A stretch of 64,000 nt of DNA, taken from Isoptericola cucumis. Lineage in GTDB: Bacteria; Actinomycetota; Actinomycetes; Actinomycetales; Cellulomonadaceae. This document shows, piece after piece, positions 44,450-53,023 of the stretch. The stretch is from the NCBI RefSeq assembly GCF_014635665.1, contig NZ_BMDG01000010.1, forward strand, positions 62,001 to 126,000, written 5' to 3'. The notes beneath the pieces are model-generated. The model was not told the DNA's origin. It saw only the letters and a list, made by a program, of their open reading frames with translations, and ran no database searches. Every line of letters begins with the position of its first letter. Position 1 is the stretch's first letter. A program made the translations under genes and the position numbers.

Positions 44450-45688
44450 ATGGACACCCCCTCCCTGGCCAGGCTGCTCAGTCCCGAGGGGTGGGCCCTG
44501 CTCAACGCCCTGCCGCCGTACGACGAGAAGCAGGCGATGGCGCTGGCCACGCGGCTGCGGGCGGACGGCGTCGACCCGGAGCTGGCTGCCGCCGCGCTCA
44601 CCCAGTCGCGGCTGCGCGCCAAGGCCCGGGCGAAGCTCGGCGACTTCGCGGACGGCATGCTCTTCACCCCCGACGGCCTCGAGCAGGCCACCCGGCTCGT
44701 CGTGGCGGCACTGCACGCCCGTCGCTACCTCGCGGCCGGCGTCACCAAGGTCGCCGACCTCACCAGCGGGATCGGCGCCGACGCGCTCGCGTTCGCCGGC
44801 GTCGGCCTCCAGGTGCTCGCCACCGACGTCGACGAGGTCACCGCCGCCGCGGCCACCGTCAACCTGCGCCACTTCCCCGAGGCGGAGGTGCGGCACACCG
44901 ACGGCCTCACGCTCGACCTCGCGGCCGAGGGCGTCGACGGCGTGTACGCCGACCCGGCGCGGCGTACCCGCGGGGGGCGGCGCGTGTTCGACCCCGCCGC
45001 CTACGCTCCCCCGCTGGACGCGGTGTGGGCCCTGCGCACGCAGGTGCCCGCCCTGGGCATCAAGGTCGGCCCCGGCATCCCCCACCAGGGCCTGCCCGAC
45101 GACGCCGAGACGCAGTGGGTGTCCGTCGACGGCGACGTCGTGGAGGCCGGGCTCTGGTTCGGCCCCCTCGCCCCGGACGGTCCGGGACGCTCGGCCCTCG
45201 TCCTGGCCGCGGTGCCGGACGGCGCCGGGGGCAGCCGGACGGCGACGCGCGTGCTGCGGACGGGCCCGGGCGACGAGCTCGTCCCCGACGTCGGCGCCGT
45301 CGGCGGGTACCTCTACGAGCCCGACGGCGCGGTCATCCGCGCCGGGCTGGTGGCGCACGCGGCGGCCGAGCTGGGCGGGCGGCTCCTGGACCGCACCATC
45401 GCCTACGTCACGACCGACCAGCCCGCGCCGGCCCCCGCGGACGGCGCGCCGCCGGTCGCCACCGGCTACCGCGTGCTCGACGTCATGGGGTTCAGCCTCA
45501 AGCGCCTCAAGGCCTACCTCCGCGAGCGGGGCGTCGGGCGGGTGACGATCAAGAAGCGCGGCACCGCCGTGACGCCCGAGCAGCTGCGCTCCCAGCTCTC
45601 CCTCCGGGGCGATGCCGAGGCCACGCTCGTCCTCACGCGGATCGACGGCGCGCAGCACGTGCTCGTCGTCGAACCGCTCGCCGGCTGA
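44450..45688 (+). CDS. Class I SAM-dependent methyltransferase with THUMP-like C-terminal domain
   Basis: 412 residues. The N-terminal helical region (SPEGWALLNALPPYDEKQAMALATRLR) is followed by a Rossmann methyltransferase core with VADLTSGIGADALAFAGVG, VLATDVDEVTAAA and the ADPARRTRGGRRVFDP loop. The C-terminal 70 residues (GYRVLDVMGFSLKRLKAYL, GRVTIKKRGTAVTPEQLR) match the THUMP-like domain found in this actinobacterial family. Probable RNA methyltransferase; the target is unknown. Divergent from groES. Confidence 0.83.
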   Translation: MDTPSLARLLSPEGWALLNALPPYDEKQAMALATRLRADGVDPELAAAALTQSRLRAKARAKLGDFADGMLFTPDGLEQATRLVVAALHARRYLAAGVTKVADLTSGIGADALAFAGVGLQVLATDVDEVTAAAATVNLRHFPEAEVRHTDGLTLDLAAEGVDGVYADPARRTRGGRRVFDPAAYAPPLDAVWALRTQVPALGIKVGPGIPHQGLPDDAETQWVSVDGDVVEAGLWFGPLAPDGPGRSALVLAAVPDGAGGSRTATRVLRTGPGDELVPDVGAVGGYLYEPDGAVIRAGLVAHAAAELGGRLLDRTIAYVTTDQPAPAPADGAPPVATGYRVLDVMGFSLKRLKAYLRERGVGRVTIKKRGTAVTPEQLRSQLSLRGDAEATLVLTRIDGAQHVLVVEPLAG

Positions 45689-45757
45689 GGCGCTCGTCAC
45701 TGCCGTGAGGCGGTCTCGACGGGCTCGATCGTCGGTGCGCGTGGAAGCATTGCCCAC

Positions 45758-46909
45758 ATGGTGCTGGACTTCGCCCCCTCGGAGCGGTCGAGCGTCGGCC
45801 TGGAGTGGGAGCTCGCCCTGGTCGACGCCGACTCGGGCAACCTCCGGCAGGTGGCGCCCGCGGTCATCGACGCGCTGACCGACGACGCCCGGCACCGGTT
45901 CGTCAAGCCCGAGTTCCTGCGCAACACGCTCGAGGTGATCAGCGACGTGCGGCGCACGGTGCCCGACGCCGTCGCCGACCTCGAGCAGGGCATCGAGGCG
46001 ATCCGCGAGATCACCGCCCCCATGCGGGTCGAGCTCATGGGCGCCGGCACCCACCCGTTCGCGCAGTGGGCGCAGCAGAAGGTGACCGACAAGGAGCGGT
46101 ACGCCACCGTCGTCGACCGGGCACAGGTGCTGGGCCGCCAGCAGATCGTCTACGGCGTGCACGCCCACGTGGGCATCGAGGACCGCGCCAAGGTGCTGCC
46201 CATCGTGAACTCCCTGCTGGTGCACCTGCCGTACCTGCAGGTGCTGTCGGCTTCCTCCCCGTTCTTCGGTGCGGACGACACCGGCTATGCGTCGATGCGG
46301 ACGATGATCTTCCAGCAGCTGCCCACGGCGGGGCTGCCGTACCAGTTCGCCGCGTGGTCCGAGCTCGAGCGGTACGTCGACGACATGCTGCACACGGGCG
46401 TCATCGACGACTTCACGGAGGTGCGCTGGGACGTCCGCCCGGCGCCGCACTTCGGCACCGTCGAGGTGCGCATCTGCGACGGCACGTCCAACGCGGGCGA
46501 GCTGGCCACCATCGGCGCGCTGGTGCACTGCCTGGTCGAGCGGATGTCCACCCTGCTCGACGAGGGGTGCACGCTGCCGACCATGCCGCCGTGGTTCGTG
46601 CACGAGAACAAGTGGCGGGCGGCCCGGTACGGGCTCGACGCGATCATCATCCTCGACGACGCGGGCAACGAGGAGCTCGTCACGGACGCCCTCCCGCGCC
46701 TGCTGGACGACCTCGCCCCGGTCGCCGAGCGGCTGGGCTGCGCGGCCGAGCTCGACGGCGTGCACGAGATCCTGCGGGCCGGCGCGTCGTACCAGCGCCA
46801 GCGCGCCGTCGCCGCGGCGCACGGCGGCGGCGCGGACGGCCTGGAGGCCGTCGTGAGCTCGCTGGTGGCGGAGCTGCGCGCCGGCCGCCCTCTCCCCGCG
46901 ACCGGGTAG
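45758..46909 (+). CDS. Carboxylate-amine ligase, YbdK (glutamate-cysteine ligase 2) family
   Basis: 383 residues. SVGLEWELALVDADSGNL carries the Glu residues of the ATP/Mg site; TVVDRAQVLGRQQIVYGVHAHVGI and VRWDVRPAPHFGTVEVRICDG are the other conserved blocks. YbdK proteins can ligate glutamate and cysteine weakly, and in actinobacteria their real substrate is often unclear. The stop TAG directly abuts the stop of the convergent methyltransferase gene with no base between. Confidence 0.88.
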   Translation: MVLDFAPSERSSVGLEWELALVDADSGNLRQVAPAVIDALTDDARHRFVKPEFLRNTLEVISDVRRTVPDAVADLEQGIEAIREITAPMRVELMGAGTHPFAQWAQQKVTDKERYATVVDRAQVLGRQQIVYGVHAHVGIEDRAKVLPIVNSLLVHLPYLQVLSASSPFFGADDTGYASMRTMIFQQLPTAGLPYQFAAWSELERYVDDMLHTGVIDDFTEVRWDVRPAPHFGTVEVRICDGTSNAGELATIGALVHCLVERMSTLLDEGCTLPTMPPWFVHENKWRAARYGLDAIIILDDAGNEELVTDALPRLLDDLAPVAERLGCAAELDGVHEILRAGASYQRQRAVAAAHGGGADGLEAVVSSLVAELRAGRPLPATG

Positions 46910-47869
46910 CTACTCCCGCTCGAAGTCCCACACGATGAGCACCGGCGCACCGGCGTAGGCCGAGCGTGCGGCGGCCTCGACCCACGGCATCATCTCCCAG
47001 ACGTTCGGGGGCCTGGACGGGTCCGCGAGCTCCAGGTCCGAGGCGGGGTCGAAGCCGCCCGTCCCGTCGTGGGCGGCGGCGGTGAAGTCGCGACCGCCGT
47101 CGGCGTCGTCGGCCCCTCCCCCGGCGTACTCCCTGCAGAACCGGGGAGCCAGGCCCACGGGCAGCGCCGCCTGCAGGTACTCGCTGGTCGCGTGCCGCCA
47201 GTTCGGGATGTAGCCGAACTCGCCGTCCGCGCCCTCGACGAGCGGGTACAGCGGCGACCCGATGTAATAACCGCGCGTGTCGGAGACGACGAGGTGGCCT
47301 CCCGGCCGCAGCACGCGCGCGACCTCGGCGAACACGGGGCCGAGGTCCCGCACGTGGCTCAGGGCGAGCGTGACGACCACCAGGTCGGCGGAGGCGTCCG
47401 GCACCGGCAGGTCGTGCAGGTCCGCCTCGGCGAACCGGGCGCCGGGGACCTTCGCGCGGGCGATCTCGAGCATGTCGCGAGAGGTGTCGAAGGCGAGCAC
47501 CTCGTGCCCCTGCTCGACCAGCCACCCGGTGTGCCGGCCGGTGCCGCACGCGGCGTCGATCACGACGCCGGGCTCGGCCCGCTCCAGAAGCGGGCGGACC
47601 AGCGGCTCCTCCATCCCCCAGAACCCGTTCGGCCCGGCGTCGTACCGGGGAGCCCAGTGGCGGTAACCCTCCCGGGTATCGATCGGCGGCACGTCGTGAC
47701 CAGGGCCGAGGCCCTCGGCCGCGTCGAGCAGGGCGCGGACGTCGGCGAGCCGCGCCTCGACGAACGCGCGGTCGTGCTCGCCGGCGAAGGCGCGCATCAG
47801 CGCCACGCCCTCCAGGCCGACGAGGTACGCGAGCGGGTGCTGGTGGATCGTCGGGAGATCGGTGTGCAC
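46910..47869 (-). CDS. Class I SAM-dependent methyltransferase
   Basis: 319 residues. GVVIDAACGTGRHTGWLVEQGHEV is motif I, FDTSRDMLEIAR motif II and RVLRPGGHLVVSDTRG the later strand. An N-terminal helical region of about 90 residues precedes it. The GTG start at 47869 has TAGCGT 7 bases upstream, supporting a leaderless start. Possible substrates range from small molecules to quinones; none can be assigned. Confidence 0.83.
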   Translation of the reverse strand: MHTDLPTIHQHPLAYLVGLEGVALMRAFAGEHDRAFVEARLADVRALLDAAEGLGPGHDVPPIDTREGYRHWAPRYDAGPNGFWGMEEPLVRPLLERAEPGVVIDAACGTGRHTGWLVEQGHEVLAFDTSRDMLEIARAKVPGARFAEADLHDLPVPDASADLVVVTLALSHVRDLGPVFAEVARVLRPGGHLVVSDTRGYYIGSPLYPLVEGADGEFGYIPNWRHATSEYLQAALPVGLAPRFCREYAGGGADDADGGRDFTAAAHDGTGGFDPASDLELADPSRPPNVWEMMPWVEAAARSAYAGAPVLIVWDFERE

Positions 47870-47876
47870 GGCCGCG

Positions 47877-47882
47877 ACGCTA
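47877..47882 (-). promoter_or_regulatory. -10 hexamer TAGCGT of the methyltransferase gene
   Basis: TAGCGT on the minus strand lies 7 bases before the GTG at 47869. Confidence 0.4.
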
Positions 47883-47945
47883 CCGACGCCCTCCCTCGGC
47901 GACGAAGGCCTTTTCCGCAGGGCGAGAGCCGGTGCCGACGGTCGG

Positions 47946-49028
47946 TCAGACCGTGATGGTCGCCATCGGCATGGAGGAGTCGACGGGGACGTCGAGGTCC
48001 GACGGCGCGACACCGGCCCGGACCACGGCGGAGCCGAGCGCCGCGATCATCGCCCCGTTGTCCGTGCAGTAGCGGATCGGCGGGATGTGCAGCTCGATGC
48101 CCGCCTCGGCGCACCGGCTCGCGGCGAGCTCGCGCAGCTGGCTGTTCGCGGAGAACCCGCCGCCGATGACGAGGGAGTCGACGTCGTGCCGGCGGCAGGC
48201 CGCGATGGTCTTGGCGGTGAGCACGTCGGCCACGGCGGCCGCGAACGACGCCGCGACGTCGGCGAGGGGCACCTCGCGGCCGGCGTCCACGCACGCCTCG
48301 ATCCACCGGGCCACCGCCGTCTTCAGCCCGGAGAAGGAGAAGTCGTCCGCGTGCTTCGCCTGGAACTTGGCCGCGGTGAGGCCCCGCGGGAACCGGATCG
48401 CCTCGGGGTCGCCCTCGCGGGCGAGGCGGTCGACGTGCGGGCCGCCCGGGTAGGGCAGGCCCAGCAGGCGCCCGACCTTGTCGAACGCCTCCCCCGCCGC
48501 GTCGTCCAGGGTGGAGCCGAGCTCGGTGACGTCGGTCGCGACGTCGTCGATCATCAGGAGCGAGCTGTGCCCGCCCGAGACGACGAGGGCCATCGTGCGC
48601 CCGCTGAACGGGCCGTCGACGAGCTGGTTCACGGCCGCGTGCCCGATGACGTGGTTGACGCCGTACAGCGGCTTGCCGAGCCCGATCGACAGGGCCTTGG
48701 CCGCCGACGCGCCGATCGTCAGCGGCCCGACGAGGCCGGGGCCGGCGGTGACGGCGATCGCGTCGACCTCGGACAGGTCGACGTCGGCCTCCCCCAGCGC
48801 GCGGCGGATGGTGGGGACCATCGCCTCGAGGTGGGCGCGGCTGGCCACCTCCGGGATGATGCCGCCGTACCGGGCGTGCTCGTCCATCGAGCTGGCGACC
48901 GCGTCGACCAGCAGCGTGTCACCGCGGACGAGGGCGACGCCCGTCTCGTCGCAGGACGTCTCGATGCCGAGGACGAGGGGGTCACCGGCGTGCGTCGTTC
49001 CAGGAGTCGGTGCGGCCATGACGACCAT
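47946..49028 (-). CDS. tsaD: tRNA N6-threonylcarbamoyladenosine transferase subunit TsaD
   Basis: It transfers threonylcarbamoyl to A37 of ANN-decoding tRNAs together with TsaB and TsaE. 360 residues, ASKHA fold, with [16 protein letters not shown], metal-binding [17 protein letters not shown] and [12 protein letters not shown]. An alternative ATG at 49019 has GATCAT 7 bases upstream and may be the true start. In many actinobacteria tsaD directly follows rimI; here three genes intervene between rimI and tsaD. Confidence 0.95.
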   Translation of the reverse strand: MVVMAAPTPGTTHAGDPLVLGIETSCDETGVALVRGDTLLVDAVASSMDEHARYGGIIPEVASRAHLEAMVPTIRRALGEADVDLSEVDAIAVTAGPGLVGPLTIGASAAKALSIGLGKPLYGVNHVIGHAAVNQLVDGPFSGRTMALVVSGGHSSLLMIDDVATDVTELGSTLDDAAGEAFDKVGRLLGLPYPGGPHVDRLAREGDPEAIRFPRGLTAAKFQAKHADDFSFSGLKTAVARWIEACVDAGREVPLADVAASFAAAVADVLTAKTIAACRRHDVDSLVIGGGFSANSQLRELAASRCAEAGIELHIPPIRYCTDNGAMIAALGSAVVRAGVAPSDLDVPVDSSMPMATITV

Positions 49029-49143
49029 GATCGCACCACGGCCGGTCCGCCCCGCCCGTCACGGCCCGGTCCCGCCACCCGGCGTGACGGGCGTCACCGC
49101 TCGATCAGGAATCATGCGTCTGCATCTATCCGTTCAGGCAATC

Positions 49144-49764
49144 ATGACCGAGACCCTGACGCACCCGACCGCGCTCGCCGTCGGCGACGACGTGGCCGAC
49201 CTCCTGTTCCGCACCGCCCGCACCACCTCGCTGTGGACCGACGCCGAAGTGAGCGACGACGAGCTCCGCGCCGCCTGGGACCTGGCCAAGTTCGGCCCCA
49301 CGGCGATGAACATCCTCCCGCTGCGCGTGCTGGCCGTGCGCTCCGACGAGGCGAAGGCCCGCCTGGTCCCCCACATGGCGGACGGCAACAAGGCGAAGGT
49401 CGAGGCCGCCCCGGTCTCCCTCGTCCTCGCGGCCGACCCGGCCTTCCACGAGCACCTCGACACGCTCTTCCCGATCTACCCGGGCATGAAGGACCAGCTC
49501 GCCCCCGCTGTCGAGGCGCGCGAGGCGATGGCCCGCAAGAACGCCCTCATCCAGGCCGGCTACCTCATGGTCGGCATCCGGGCCGCCGGCCTCGCCGCCG
49601 GCCCGATGGACGGCATGGACAACGACGGCGTGGACGCCGAGTTCTTCGCCTCCTCCGGCTGGAAGTCGTTCATGGTGATCAACGTCGGCCACGCCGACGG
49701 CGAGGGCTCCCCGTACCCGCGCGGCCCGCGCCTGGCGTTCGAGCAGGTCGCCGAGATCCTCTGA
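49144..49764 (+). CDS. Malonic semialdehyde reductase / nitroreductase, RutE-HadB family
   Basis: 206 residues. DLLFRTARTTSLWTDAEVSDDELRAAWDLAKFGPTAMNILPLRV is the FMN-binding opening of RutE-type proteins, and YLMVGIRAAGLAAGPMDGMDNDGVDAEFF the dimer and flavin contact. An in-frame ATG 30 bases earlier is possible. It is inserted, on the opposite strand, between tsaD and the rest of the tsaEB-rimI cluster. No rut pyrimidine operon is present. Confidence 0.85.
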   Translation: MTETLTHPTALAVGDDVADLLFRTARTTSLWTDAEVSDDELRAAWDLAKFGPTAMNILPLRVLAVRSDEAKARLVPHMADGNKAKVEAAPVSLVLAADPAFHEHLDTLFPIYPGMKDQLAPAVEAREAMARKNALIQAGYLMVGIRAAGLAAGPMDGMDNDGVDAEFFASSGWKSFMVINVGHADGEGSPYPRGPRLAFEQVAEIL

Positions 49765-49790
49765 TCGGGTCCCCTCCCCCCGTTCGTCCC

Positions 49791-49831
49791 CGCGCCCCCG
49801 GGCCGTCCCTTCCGGACGGCCCGGGGGCGCG
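49791..49831. terminator. Bidirectional terminator, perfect 18-bp stem
   Basis: The stem CGCGCCCCCGGGCCGTCC pairs with its complement around loop CTTCC. It lies between the nitroreductase stop and the end of the convergent MmcQ-like gene. Confidence 0.88.
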
Positions 49832-49875
49832 GTGCGTCCGGCACCGGGCCGGGCGTCGGGCGTCGGGCCGAAGGC

Positions 49876-50265
49876 TCAGGCGCGGACCTGCCCGAACGTG
49901 TCGGGGTCGACGGGGCGCTGCGCCCGGGGCAGGTTCTTCTCGATCACCAGCAGGTACGACTCCGTGACGAGGTCCTCGACCAGCTGCGGGTCGATCCCGG
50001 CGCCCTCGTTCAGCGTGATCCAGTGCCGCTTGTTCATGTGATAGCCCGGGGTGATCTCCGGGAAGGCCTCGCGCAGCGCCGCACCGTCGGCGGGCCGCGC
50101 CTTGACGATCACGATCGGCTCGCCGGTCACGCGGGTCTGGAGCATGAACACCCGGCCCCGCACCGTGAACACGTCCCAGTCGGGCCCGAACGGGTGCTCG
50201 AGGTCGGCACCCGGCAGCTCCGCGGTCCGCGCGGCGGCCCGCTCCTGGATGGCTCGTCCGTCCAT
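49876..50265 (-). CDS. MmcQ/YjbR-family protein
   Basis: 129 residues. GADLEHPFGPDWDVFTVRGRVFML and KARPADGAALREAFPEITPGYHMNKRHWITLN are typical of the MmcQ/YjbR family, a small single-domain fold often described as DNA-binding-like without experimental function. It follows the sulfurtransferase gene by 20 bases on the minus strand and is the last gene of the long operon. Confidence 0.85.
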   Translation of the reverse strand: MDGRAIQERAAARTAELPGADLEHPFGPDWDVFTVRGRVFMLQTRVTGEPIVIVKARPADGAALREAFPEITPGYHMNKRHWITLNEGAGIDPQLVEDLVTESYLLVIEKNLPRAQRPVDPDTFGQVRA

Positions 50266-50285
50266 GTCGCGGCTCCGGCGCGTGC

Positions 50286-51167
50286 CTAGGGGCGCGGCCC
50301 GGTGGCGACGGGCCGGCTCTCGTCGTTCGACCACTGCGACCACGAGCCGGGGTACAGCGCCGCCGGCACGCCGGCGCAGGCGAGCGCCGCGACCTCGTGG
50401 GACGCCGTCACCCCGGACCCGCAGTACACGCCCACCCCGGCCGAGCCCGGGTCGGCCGTGAGGCCCAGGTCGGCGAAGCGCTCCCGCAGCGCCGCGTCGG
50501 GCAGGAAGGTCCCGTCGTCGGCGAGGTTCTCGGCCGTCGGCGCCGACACGGCGCCGGGGACGTGCCCCGCCCGCGGGTCCACAGGCTCGACCTCTCCGCG
50601 GTACCGCTCGCCCGCGCGGGCGTCGAGCAGCGTGCCGTCCTCCGCCAGGTCGGCCGCCTCGTCGGCGTCCAGCACCGGCAGGTGCCCGGGGCGCACGACG
50701 ACGTCTCCCGGCCCGCGCACGACCTCCCCGACCTCCAGCGCCTGGCCCGCGCGCACCCACGCCGGCAGGCCGCCGTCGAGGATCCGCACGTCGTCGAGCC
50801 CGAAGTAGCGCAGCACCCACCAGGCGCGGGCGGCGGACGTGCCGCCCACCGTGTCGTACACGACGACGCGCGAGCCCTGCCGCAGCCCCCAGCGCCGGGC
50901 GGACGCCTGGAGCTCGGAGGCCGACGGCAGCGGGTGCCGGCCGTGCTCGGGCGACGGCGTGGACGCCAGCTCGGTCTCCAGGTCGACGTACACGGCCCCC
51001 GGCAGGTGTCCGGAGAGGTAGCGCTCGTGGCCGTCCGTCATCCCGAGCGCCCAGCGCACGTCGAGCAGCACCGGCGCGCCGGTGGCCGGGTCGGGGCCGG
51101 TGCCGAGCTGCAGGTCGGCGACCAGCTCGTCGACACCGACGAGGACCTGCTCGCGGGCCGCCGTCAC
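50286..51167 (-). CDS. Thiosulfate/3-mercaptopyruvate sulfurtransferase
   Basis: 293 residues, two rhodanese domains. The N-terminal domain (VLLDVRWALGM, YLSGHLPGAVYVD) is inactive-like; the C-terminal one (LLDARAGERYRG, AGHVPGAVSAP) carries the active Cys in VYCGSGVTAS, the loop type of mercaptopyruvate sulfurtransferases. GTG start overlaps the rimI stop (GTGA). Its place in the t6A operon is not functionally explained, though sulfur carriers do serve tRNA modification elsewhere. Confidence 0.9.
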   Translation of the reverse strand: MTAAREQVLVGVDELVADLQLGTGPDPATGAPVLLDVRWALGMTDGHERYLSGHLPGAVYVDLETELASTPSPEHGRHPLPSASELQASARRWGLRQGSRVVVYDTVGGTSAARAWWVLRYFGLDDVRILDGGLPAWVRAGQALEVGEVVRGPGDVVVRPGHLPVLDADEAADLAEDGTLLDARAGERYRGEVEPVDPRAGHVPGAVSAPTAENLADDGTFLPDAALRERFADLGLTADPGSAGVGVYCGSGVTASHEVAALACAGVPAALYPGSWSQWSNDESRPVATGPRP

Positions 51168-51721
51168 GACGCGCCTCCCGCCGGCCCGCCGGGCGCCGCG
51201 GGGGACGACAGGTCGAGCCGCATGGTGAAGGCGTCCTTGTCCTCCGGCTGGTAGTAGCGGCGGCGCAGCCCGATGCGCTCGAACCCAGCCTTGGCGTACA
51301 GCGAGAGCGCCGCGTCGTTGTCGACGCGGACCTCGAGCAGCACGGCACCCGCCTTGAGCTGCCGGGCGCGCTCGACGAGCGCGTCCAGCAGCGCGCGGCC
51401 GACGCCGTGGCGCTGGTAGGCGGGGTCGACGCCGATGGTCATGACCTGGGCGACGTCGCCGTCGAACCACAGGCCGGCGTACCCCACGACGGGCTTGGGG
51501 CCCGGCCCGTACACCGCGACGGCGTCCGGACCGGCGGGCTCCGCCACGACGTACCAGCGCCCGAGGGCGCCGAGCTCGTCCGCGAGCATGCCGTACGTCC
51601 AGGCGCCTGCGCCGAACAGGGCGCGCTCGAGCTGCAGCACGCGGTCGAAGTCCACGCTGCGCAGCGGCCGCAGCCGGCAGGTGGGGGTGTAGCCCTCCTC
51701 GGGCCGCGCGGTCGCGGTCAT
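51164..51721 (-). CDS. rimI: [Ribosomal protein S18]-alanine N-acetyltransferase
   Basis: 185 residues, GNAT fold. RPLRSVDFDRVLQLERALFGAGAWTYGMLADEL is the RimI-type N-terminus, and IGVDPAYQRHGVGRALLDALVERARQL the acetyl-CoA site, followed by LEVRVDNDAALSLYAKAGFERIG. The C-terminus has a short extension. ATGA overlap with tsaB and GTGA overlap with the sulfurtransferase gene place it in the middle of the operon, its usual position. Confidence 0.9.
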   Translation of the reverse strand: MTATARPEEGYTPTCRLRPLRSVDFDRVLQLERALFGAGAWTYGMLADELGALGRWYVVAEPAGPDAVAVYGPGPKPVVGYAGLWFDGDVAQVMTIGVDPAYQRHGVGRALLDALVERARQLKAGAVLLEVRVDNDAALSLYAKAGFERIGLRRRYYQPEDKDAFTMRLDLSSPAAPGGPAGGAS

Positions 51722-52455
51722 GCCGGCCTCCCCGTGGCGGGCACCAGCCGGGACGTGCCCGCCGGGGCCTGCACGTCGGGGCGGCGCAGGTAGAGCGGCT
51801 CGGTGGGCAGGTCCTCCCCGGCGGCCCGGCGCGCGAGGGCGACCCGCGCGAGCACGGTGGCGTCACAGACCAGCGGCGCGTCGTCGTCCGGCGGGAGCAC
51901 GTCCGCGTACAGCTGGGCGCCCTCGCCGACGACCACGAGCCGCCCGTCCGCCGCGGGGACCGCGAGCTGGGTGTCCGCCACGCCGGCGGCCTTCGCGACG
52001 TCCGGCCCGGCCAGCGTGCGCACCACGGGGACGCCGTGCGGCCCCTCGTGGGCGACGACGGCGTACCGCGCCCAGTAGACCTCCTTGCGGCGGGCGTCGG
52101 ACGCGACCAGCACCTCGTCGCCGGGGGCGAGGCCGAGGTCCGCGACGGCCTGCACGGCCAGGGCGTCCACGCTCGGGACGCCGAGGACGTCGATCCCGAG
52201 GCTCAGCGCCAGGGTGCGCGCGGTGACCAGACCGACGCGCAGGCCCGTGAACGGCGCGGGACCGGTGCCGACGGCGATCGCGGTGAGCGCGGAGCGGTCG
52301 AGACCGGCGTCGTCGAGGACGGCGGCGACGAGCGGGGCGAGCGACTCGGCGTGCCGCCGGCGCTCGGACGAGGTGCGGGCCGCGAGCCGGCTCCCGTCGG
52401 TGTCCACGAGGGCGACGGCGACGGCTGCGGAGGTGTCGAGAGCGAGGACTGCCAC
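51718..52455 (-). CDS. tsaB: t6A biosynthesis protein TsaB
   Basis: 245 residues, inactive paralogue of TsaD that forms the TsaBDE complex. ALDTSAAVAVALVDTDG, RHAESLAPLVAAVL and VGTGPAPFTGLRVGLVTARTLAL are the family motifs. The GTG start has TAGGCT 6 bases upstream, so an extra leaderless promoter may lie in the 28 bases after tsaE. Confidence 0.93.
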   Translation of the reverse strand: MAVLALDTSAAVAVALVDTDGSRLAARTSSERRRHAESLAPLVAAVLDDAGLDRSALTAIAVGTGPAPFTGLRVGLVTARTLALSLGIDVLGVPSVDALAVQAVADLGLAPGDEVLVASDARRKEVYWARYAVVAHEGPHGVPVVRTLAGPDVAKAAGVADTQLAVPAADGRLVVVGEGAQLYADVLPPDDDAPLVCDATVLARVALARRAAGEDLPTEPLYLRRPDVQAPAGTSRLVPATGRPA

Positions 52456-52461
52456 GCCCCC

Positions 52462-52467
52462 AGCCTA
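52462..52467 (-). promoter_or_regulatory. -10 hexamer TAGGCT of tsaB (leaderless GTG)
   Basis: TAGGCT on the minus strand lies 6 bases before the GTG at 52455. Confidence 0.5.
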
Positions 52468-52483
52468 CGTTTCCCGCGGCCGG

Positions 52484-53023
52484 CTATCGCGCGACGAGGG
52501 CCGCGAGGTCGACGTCCGCCCACCGCGGCCCGACGCCCCGCAGGGTGGCGTGCCGCGTCCCCGCCTCGGGGTCGGCGTCCGGGTCGTCGACCCCGCCCCG
52601 CGGGCGCTCGAGGTCGAGCTCCAGCCGGTCCTCCGTCAGCGCCTCCGCCAGCCCGCGCCCCCACTCGACGACGGTCACCGACTCGTCGAGCGACGTGTCG
52701 AGGTCCAGGGCGTCGAGCTCGTCCAGCCCGCCGAGCCGGTACGCGTCGACGTGCACGAGCCCGGGCCCGACGGTCCCGTCGGCGCGGGGCAGCGGCGGGT
52801 GCTCGCGGGCGACGATGAACGTCGGCGAGGCGACGTGGCCGCGCACGCCCAGCGCGGCCCCCAGCCCCTGGGTGAGCGTGGTCTTGCCCGCGCCCAGGTC
52901 GCCGGTGAGGATCACCAGGTCCCCCGCCCGCAGGACGGCGGCCAGCGCCGCCCCGAGGGCGCGCGCGGCGTCGGCGTCGGGCAGGTCCACCCGGGCCTGC
53001 GGCGTGCTGGTGGTGTCGGTCAT
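52484..53023 (-). CDS. tsaE: t6A biosynthesis ATPase TsaE
   Basis: 179 residues. Walker A is LTGDLGAGKTTLTQGL, then SPTFIVAREH, VHVDAYRLGG and the Walker B-like VTVVEWGRGL. It powers turnover of the TsaB-TsaD complex. The ATG overlaps the alr stop (ATGA). The C-terminal 40 residues are acidic with a Pro/Asp-rich stretch. Confidence 0.93.
   Translation of the reverse strand: MTDTTSTPQARVDLPDADAARALGAALAAVLRAGDLVILTGDLGAGKTTLTQGLGAALGVRGHVASPTFIVAREHPPLPRADGTVGPGLVHVDAYRLGGLDELDALDLDTSLDESVTVVEWGRGLAEALTEDRLELDLERPRGGVDDPDADPEAGTRHATLRGVGPRWADVDLAALVAR

Noticed and set aside
46285-46950. Ser/Arg-rich minus-strand frame opposite the YbdK gene
   Set aside because: Low-complexity shadow with no start signal, overlapping a well-supported gene.
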